Shown in pieces: positions 15,241-18,655 of a stretch of 18,655 nucleotides of DNA. Source of the DNA: Cyclobacteriaceae bacterium (lineage in GTDB: Bacteria; Bacteroidota; Bacteroidia; Cytophagales; Cyclobacteriaceae); the NCBI GenBank assembly GCA_026994125.1, contig JALWRJ010000297.1, positions 1 to 18,655 of the forward strand, given 5' to 3'. The notes beneath the pieces were generated by a model that was not told the origin of the DNA, searched no databases, and saw only the letters and a program-made list of their open reading frames with translations. Every line of letters starts with the position of its first letter. Within the stretch, counting starts at the first letter, position 1. Made by a program: the position numbers and the translations under genes.

Positions 15241-15306
15241 TTGGTGAGTTGTACACCCAAGGTAAAGATACCGGGAGGCGCACTGGCTACTCCGTTTGTC
15301 GTTTAA
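15241..15306 (+). pseudogene. Diverged remnant of the psd 3' end
   Basis: Read in the psd frame, this stretch gives LVSCTPKVKIPGGALATPFV, then V and a stop. Psd itself ends LVHHG, TKTKGGRTV, LAELATPFVV. Both begin at TTGGTG (13738 and 15241), and the distance to the repeat differs by 9 bases, so the frame is kept. The last eight codons are identical in protein, while the part before is diverged. It looks like the tail of a second, related psd allele rather than a fresh duplication. Homology of the first half is weak enough that chance is possible. Confidence 0.45.
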
Positions 15307-15314
15307 TTGACATT
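15284..15314 (+). repeat. 31-bp direct repeat, right copy
   Basis: It matches 13790-13820 with one mismatch and keeps the psd reading frame and stop codon. Removing everything from one copy to the other would leave an intact psd end followed by the msrA leader, so this is probably the junction of the inserted segment with the native locus. Confidence 0.85.
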
Positions 15315-15395
15315 AGCAACTTAATTGCATACCAAAGTCAACTTTTACCTCTACACCACGTTATTTTGTAGTGTAATAAAAAAGTAATAAATTCT

Positions 15396-16004
15396 ATGAA
15401 ATTAGTTAGCACCCTATTAATTTTAGCTATGATGAGTTTGCAATCAAATGGGCAGTCGTCTGCATCCACCAGCACCGAGGAAGCGATATTTGGAGCAGGT
15501 TGTTTTTGGTGTGTAGAAGCTGTATTTCAGGAATTAAAAGGAGTTGAATCGGTAGAGTCGGGTTATATGGGTGGCCATGTGGCTAATCCTACTTACCAGC
15601 AAGTGTGTACCGGCACTACGGGCCATGCCGAAGTGGCTAAAATTGTGTACAACCCCAATGTAATTAGTTACAAGGAATTGCTGGAGGTTTTTTGGCAAAC
15701 CCACGACCCTACCACACTAAACAGGCAGGGAGCAGATACCGGAACGCAATACCGTTCGGTCATATTTTACCTCACCGATGAACAGCGTGCCTTGGCCGAA
15801 ACTTATAAGGCCAGGTTAGATGAATCGGGGGCTTTTAATGCGCCCATAGTTACCGAAATTACGAAGGCCGGCACATTCTATGCAGCCGAAAATTACCATC
15901 AAAATTATTATTCCTTAAACGCAAATCAGGGGTATTGCCAATATGTTATTAAACCAAAGGTTGAAAAGTTTAGAAAGGCATTTGCCGACAAGCTAAAGCA
16001 ATAG
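15396..16004 (+). CDS. msrA: Peptide-methionine (S)-S-oxide reductase, exported
   Basis: MsrA repairs the S form of methionine sulfoxide in proteins. The active-site motif GCFWC places the catalytic Cys at 36, with C39 beside it. Family landmarks follow: SGYMGG, NPTYQQVCTGTTGHAEV, QTHDPTTLNRQGADTGTQYR, and AENYHQNYY with NQGYCQY near the end. C181 is a candidate resolving Cys. An N-terminal signal peptide (MKLVSTLLILAMMSLQSNGQ) precedes the domain, so the enzyme should work in the periplasm or on the envelope, unlike the usual cytosolic MsrA. The length of 202 aa is normal once the signal is counted. No MsrB is adjacent. The gene ends at a strong hairpin terminator. Confidence 0.96.
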   Translation: MKLVSTLLILAMMSLQSNGQSSASTSTEEAIFGAGCFWCVEAVFQELKGVESVESGYMGGHVANPTYQQVCTGTTGHAEVAKIVYNPNVISYKELLEVFWQTHDPTTLNRQGADTGTQYRSVIFYLTDEQRALAETYKARLDESGAFNAPIVTEITKAGTFYAAENYHQNYYSLNANQGYCQYVIKPKVEKFRKAFADKLKQ

Positions 16005-16010
16005 CTGTAG

Positions 16011-16066
16011 TAATAATGCATAAAAAAAGGAGGGCATAATTGCCCTCCTTTTTTTATGCATTATTA
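16011..16066. terminator. Bidirectional terminator: 26-bp perfect hairpin
   Basis: The arms 16011-16036 and 16041-16066 are exact reverse complements with a 4-base loop (TAAT). The GC core GGAGGGCA/TGCCCTCC sits at the loop, flanked by A7 on the left and T7 on the right, so each strand reads as a stem followed by a T-run. It lies between the convergent msrA and the 66-aa gene and fits a terminator serving both. Confidence 0.93.
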
Positions 16067-16072
16067 AAATAT

Positions 16073-16273
16073 TTACCCAGGGTTAACGGGTTTTCCGTTT
16101 TTAACTTCTCCAATAACAATTACATCTTTCGTTTTTTCGTATTCGTTTTTAGCATAAAGCATTTGTGCTTCTGTTTCTCTGCGTACTTTTAATCCCGATT
16201 TAGCTCCTTTGTTTCGTACTTCTATATAATACCCGTCTTTTAATTTTTTTGGTTTGGTGGCCGGTCTTCCCAT
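16073..16273 (-). CDS. Conserved small basic protein of unknown function
   Basis: The 66-aa product begins MGRPATKPKKLKDGYYIEV and continues with RNKGAKSGLKVRRET, a helical AQMLYAKNEYEKTKDV, and ends GKPVNPG. It is Lys-rich and has no signal peptide or membrane segment. I recognise the MGRPATKPKKLKDG start as a recurring small hypothetical protein in Bacteroidota but know no function. The basic N-terminus with an AT-hook-like GRPA suggests nucleic acid binding, which is inference. It reads into the shared hairpin terminator, lies 124 bp from the polA stop on the same strand, and probably has its own promoter. Confidence 0.82.
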   Translation of the reverse strand: MGRPATKPKKLKDGYYIEVRNKGAKSGLKVRRETEAQMLYAKNEYEKTKDVIVIGEVKNGKPVNPG

Positions 16274-16397
16274 AATCTATTGCTTAATAAAATTTTATAT
16301 GTCATAAATGACCTCATCTAAAGGCCAATATGTTACTAACGGGCTAATATAAACTAATATTGGATTATTGGTAAATGATTTTAGATTTTATTTTCAA

Positions 16398-18655
16398 TTA
16401 GTGTGCTTCGAGCCAGTTGGCTCCACTACCCAGTCCTACTTCCATAGGTACGTCTAACTGCACAGCATTTTGCATAAGTTGTGCAACCTGTGTTTTCATA
16501 AGTTCAAGTTCTTGTTCCGGCACATCAAACACCAGTTCGTCATGTACTTGCATAATCATTTTAGATTGCACCTTATTTTTTTGCATCCAGTTATCAATAT
16601 TTATCATGGCAAGTTTAATAATATCGGCTGCAGTACCTTGTATAGGGGCGTTAATGGCATTTCGTTCAGCAAACCCACGCATTACAGCATTGCGTGAGTT
16701 AATATCGCGCAAGAAGCGCTTACGACCCATGAGTGTAGTTACAAAACCATTTTCGCGCGCTTGGTTAATGGCCTTATCCATGTATAATTTAATGGCCGGA
16801 AATTCCTCAAAATAATTGTTAATGAGCTCGGCTGCTTCTTTTCGAGGGATATTCATATTTTGCGAAAGCCCAAAGGCCGAAATGCCGTAAATAATACCAA
16901 AATTAGCCGATTTAGCTTTGCTTCGCATTTCGGGAGTTACATCGGTTAAGGGTACTTTAAAAATTTTGGCAGCTGTGGCAGCATGTATGTCGCGCCCCTG
17001 GGTAAAGGCTTCAATCATGTGCTCATCTTTGGCAAATGCAGCCATTATACGCAACTCTATTTGGCTGTAATCGGCCGATAAAATCACGTTTGAGCCATTT
17101 CGAGGAATAAATGCCTTTCGTATTTCGCGCCCTTTGGGAGTTCTAACAGGTATGTTTTGCAAGTTGGGGTTTAGCGAGCTTAACCGGCCGGTTGCAGCCA
17201 CTGTTTGGCTGTAGTTGGTGTGTATTAAACCATCAAATTTGCTTACCATCTGGGGTAGGGCATCTACATAGGTCGATTTTAGCTTTTGCAGTTCTCTAAA
17301 CTCCAATATTTTGCGTGCTATTTCGTGCTGATTGGCCAGTCGCGAGAGTATTTCTTCACCCGTTGCATACTGCCCTGTTTTGGTTTTTTTAGGCTTTTCT
17401 ACCAGTTTCAGTTTTTCGAACAATATAACCCCCAGTTGCTTGGGCGAGGCAATGTTAAAATCTTCTCCTGCCAGGGCATAAATACTGTCTCTTACTTTTA
17501 ACGATTCTTCTTCCAGTTCACCCGACATGGCCTGTAAAACCATTTCATCAATTTTTACCCCGTTAAATTCTACTTGCGTAAGTACTTTAAGTAAGGGGAG
17601 TTCCATTTGGTTTAGCAAATTGGCAATGGCTTTATCCTGTACCAAAGGAGCCAGTTTGTGCTTTAGCTGTAAGGTAATATCGGCATCTTCGGCTGCATAT
17701 TCCACTATTTTTTCTAGCGGTACCTCACGCATGGTTTTGGGTAAGTTACGCCCGCCAATAAGCGTTTTAATAGAAATAGGCTGGTAGTGCAAATAGTTTT
17801 CGGCCAGCGCATCCATACCGTGTCGAGCATCGGGGTCAATCAGGTAGTGTGCCAGCATGGTATCGAACAATTCGCCTTTTACCCGGGTGCCATATTTTTT
17901 TAGCACCAGCATATCGTATTTTAAGTTTTGGCCAATTTTTCGAATCTTTTCATTTTCAAACACCGGGTTAAAAATGCTTAATAACTCTTTTACCTCCTCG
18001 GGGTTTTCCGATACCGGTACGTAGTAGGCTTCTCCGGGTACATAGCAAAACGAAAGGCCCACCAATTCGGCTTCCATGGCGCTAATATGTGTGGTTTCGG
18101 TATCAAAGCAAAACTCTTCTTGCATTTGCAGGTATTCTACCAAATAGGCGGCTTCATCGGGGCTGCTAATCAGGTGGTAGTTGTGCTCGGTAGTTTCAAT
18201 GGTAGCTAAGGGGGTAAGTGCAGTTTGTTCGTGGGTTGCCTGCTGGTTAACTTGCCCAAACATGCTAAGTTGAGGAGCATTGGTGGGTTTAGTACTTGCA
18301 GTATCCTGCTCGCCAAAAAGCCTGCGTGCCAGTGTTCTAAATTCCAATTCATCGAACAAAGCCTTTAGTTGTTCGTTGTTTGGGCCGGTATATTCCATTT
18401 CATCCAGCGAGTAGTTTACCGGTACATCTGTTTTAATGGTGGCCAATTCTTTAGATAACAACCCTTGTTCGCCAAAATTTTCTACATTTTCTTTGGCTTT
18501 GCCTTTTAGCTCGTGTACATGGTTAAGCAGGCCTTCAATACTACCATACGCTTTAACGTATTTAACAGCTGTTTTGGCTCCTACTCCGGGAATACCGGGG
18601 ATATTGTCCGAGGCATCGCCATGCATGCCCAGGATATCTCTTACTTGGTCGATGT
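16398..18655 (-). CDS. polA: DNA polymerase I (partial, N-terminus outside window)
   Basis: This replication and repair polymerase runs off the right edge, so most of the 5'-nuclease domain is missing. The frame is open to 18655, giving IDQVRDILGMHGDASDNIPG, so the Met at 18626 is internal. Residues are counted from that Met. The end of the 5'-nuclease domain has the helix-hairpin-helix GIPGVGAKTA (11-20). The 3'-5' exonuclease is intact: D175 and E177 in FDTET, D238 in NLKYD, and Y310/D314 in YAAED. The polymerase has motif A SADYSQIELR (D519), the O-helix with R568, K572, F576 and Y580, and motif C VHDE (694-697). Proofreading should therefore work, unlike in Thermus-type enzymes. Phe at the O-helix position (E. 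coli F762) predicts discrimination against dideoxynucleotides. Confidence 0.97.
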   Translation of the reverse strand, partial: IDQVRDILGMHGDASDNIPGIPGVGAKTAVKYVKAYGSIEGLLNHVHELKGKAKENVENFGEQGLLSKELATIKTDVPVNYSLDEMEYTGPNNEQLKALFDELEFRTLARRLFGEQDTASTKPTNAPQLSMFGQVNQQATHEQTALTPLATIETTEHNYHLISSPDEAAYLVEYLQMQEEFCFDTETTHISAMEAELVGLSFCYVPGEAYYVPVSENPEEVKELLSIFNPVFENEKIRKIGQNLKYDMLVLKKYGTRVKGELFDTMLAHYLIDPDARHGMDALAENYLHYQPISIKTLIGGRNLPKTMREVPLEKIVEYAAEDADITLQLKHKLAPLVQDKAIANLLNQMELPLLKVLTQVEFNGVKIDEMVLQAMSGELEEESLKVRDSIYALAGEDFNIASPKQLGVILFEKLKLVEKPKKTKTGQYATGEEILSRLANQHEIARKILEFRELQKLKSTYVDALPQMVSKFDGLIHTNYSQTVAATGRLSSLNPNLQNIPVRTPKGREIRKAFIPRNGSNVILSADYSQIELRIMAAFAKDEHMIEAFTQGRDIHAATAAKIFKVPLTDVTPEMRSKAKSANFGIIYGISAFGLSQNMNIPRKEAAELINNYFEEFPAIKLYMDKAINQARENGFVTTLMGRKRFLRDINSRNAVMRGFAERNAINAPIQGTAADIIKLAMINIDNWMQKNKVQSKMIMQVHDELVFDVPEQELELMKTQVAQLMQNAVQLDVPMEVGLGSGANWLEAH

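Larger units (their letters stand above)
15186..15395. other. Intergenic stretch between the ATPase and msrA genes
   Basis: This is the longest stretch without an intact gene in the window. It holds the 10-bp tandem repeat, a diverged psd tail, the right 31-bp repeat, and about 80 bases of presumed native msrA leader. I found no convincing promoter for msrA with both boxes; TTATTTTG at 15361-15368 is the nearest to a -7 element and is one base off the consensus. Confidence 0.5.

Noticed and set aside
13790..15314. Insertion sequence or composite transposon
   Set aside because: There is no transposase or terminal inverted repeat, and the 31-bp repeats are much longer than usual target-site duplications.
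16028..16035. AGGAGGG as a Shine-Dalgarno site
   Set aside because: It is part of the terminator stem and has no start codon at a suitable distance.
16417..16815. 132-aa Ser/Cys-rich open frame opposite polA
   Set aside because: It is the mirror of conserved polymerase motifs; the composition is that expected of antisense reading.
18626..18655. Treating the Met at 18626 as the start of polA
   Set aside because: The frame stays open to the edge and encodes IDQVRDILG, conserved 5'-nuclease sequence, so the start lies outside the window.

Overview
The window is ordinary chromosomal DNA of a Bacteroidota bacterium. The evidence is LytS/LytTR and membrane histidine kinase genes of Bacteroidota type, a CarboxypepD_reg-like surface protein, promoter boxes resembling the Bacteroidota -7 consensus TAnnTTTG, AT-rich leaders without Shine-Dalgarno sites, and the CPBP protease - DUF2007 - cdsA - psd cluster. 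I cannot assign an order or genus. Genes are densely packed; the longest stretch without a gene is about 210 bases (15186-15395). I see no rRNA, tRNA, CRISPR array or transposase.

Layout. (1) 1-857, minus: N-terminal part of an exported carboxypeptidase-like regulatory domain protein, running off the left edge. (2) 938-2745, plus: a LytS-type histidine kinase and LytTR response regulator with overlapping ends. (3) 6364-2773, minus: a compact three-gene unit of a leukotriene-A4-hydrolase-like M1 aminopeptidase lipoprotein, an iodotyrosine-deiodinase-like nitroreductase and a quinone-oxidoreductase-like MDR enzyme. (4) 9064-6455, minus: two paralogous membrane histidine kinases in tandem with no response regulator. 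(5) 11007-9125, minus: dusB and an EamA transporter coupled by an ATGA overlap. (6) 11092-13812, plus: CPBP membrane protease, DUF2007 protein, CdsA and Psd, a membrane and phospholipid cluster. (7) 13813-15314: an inserted segment carrying one AAA/DUF4143 ATPase gene, bounded by 31-bp direct repeats that copy the 3' end of psd. (8) 15396-16004, plus: an exported MsrA. (9) 16011-16066: a long perfect hairpin terminator shared with the convergent 66-aa small-protein gene. (10) 18655-16398, minus: DNA polymerase I, entering from the right edge.

How the genes work together. CdsA makes CDP-diacylglycerol and Psd makes phosphatidylethanolamine; the PssA step between them is not in the window. The LytS/LytTR pair is a complete two-component system, while the tandem kinases must signal to partners elsewhere. 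The aminopeptidase/IYD/oxidoreductase unit could release and reductively dehalogenate tyrosine-type amino acids, but that link is inference.

Most worth a second look: the DUF4143 ATPase insertion with its psd-derived repeats and a diverged psd tail at its far end; the IYD homologue with a complete substrate-binding triad; and the tandem orphan kinases.
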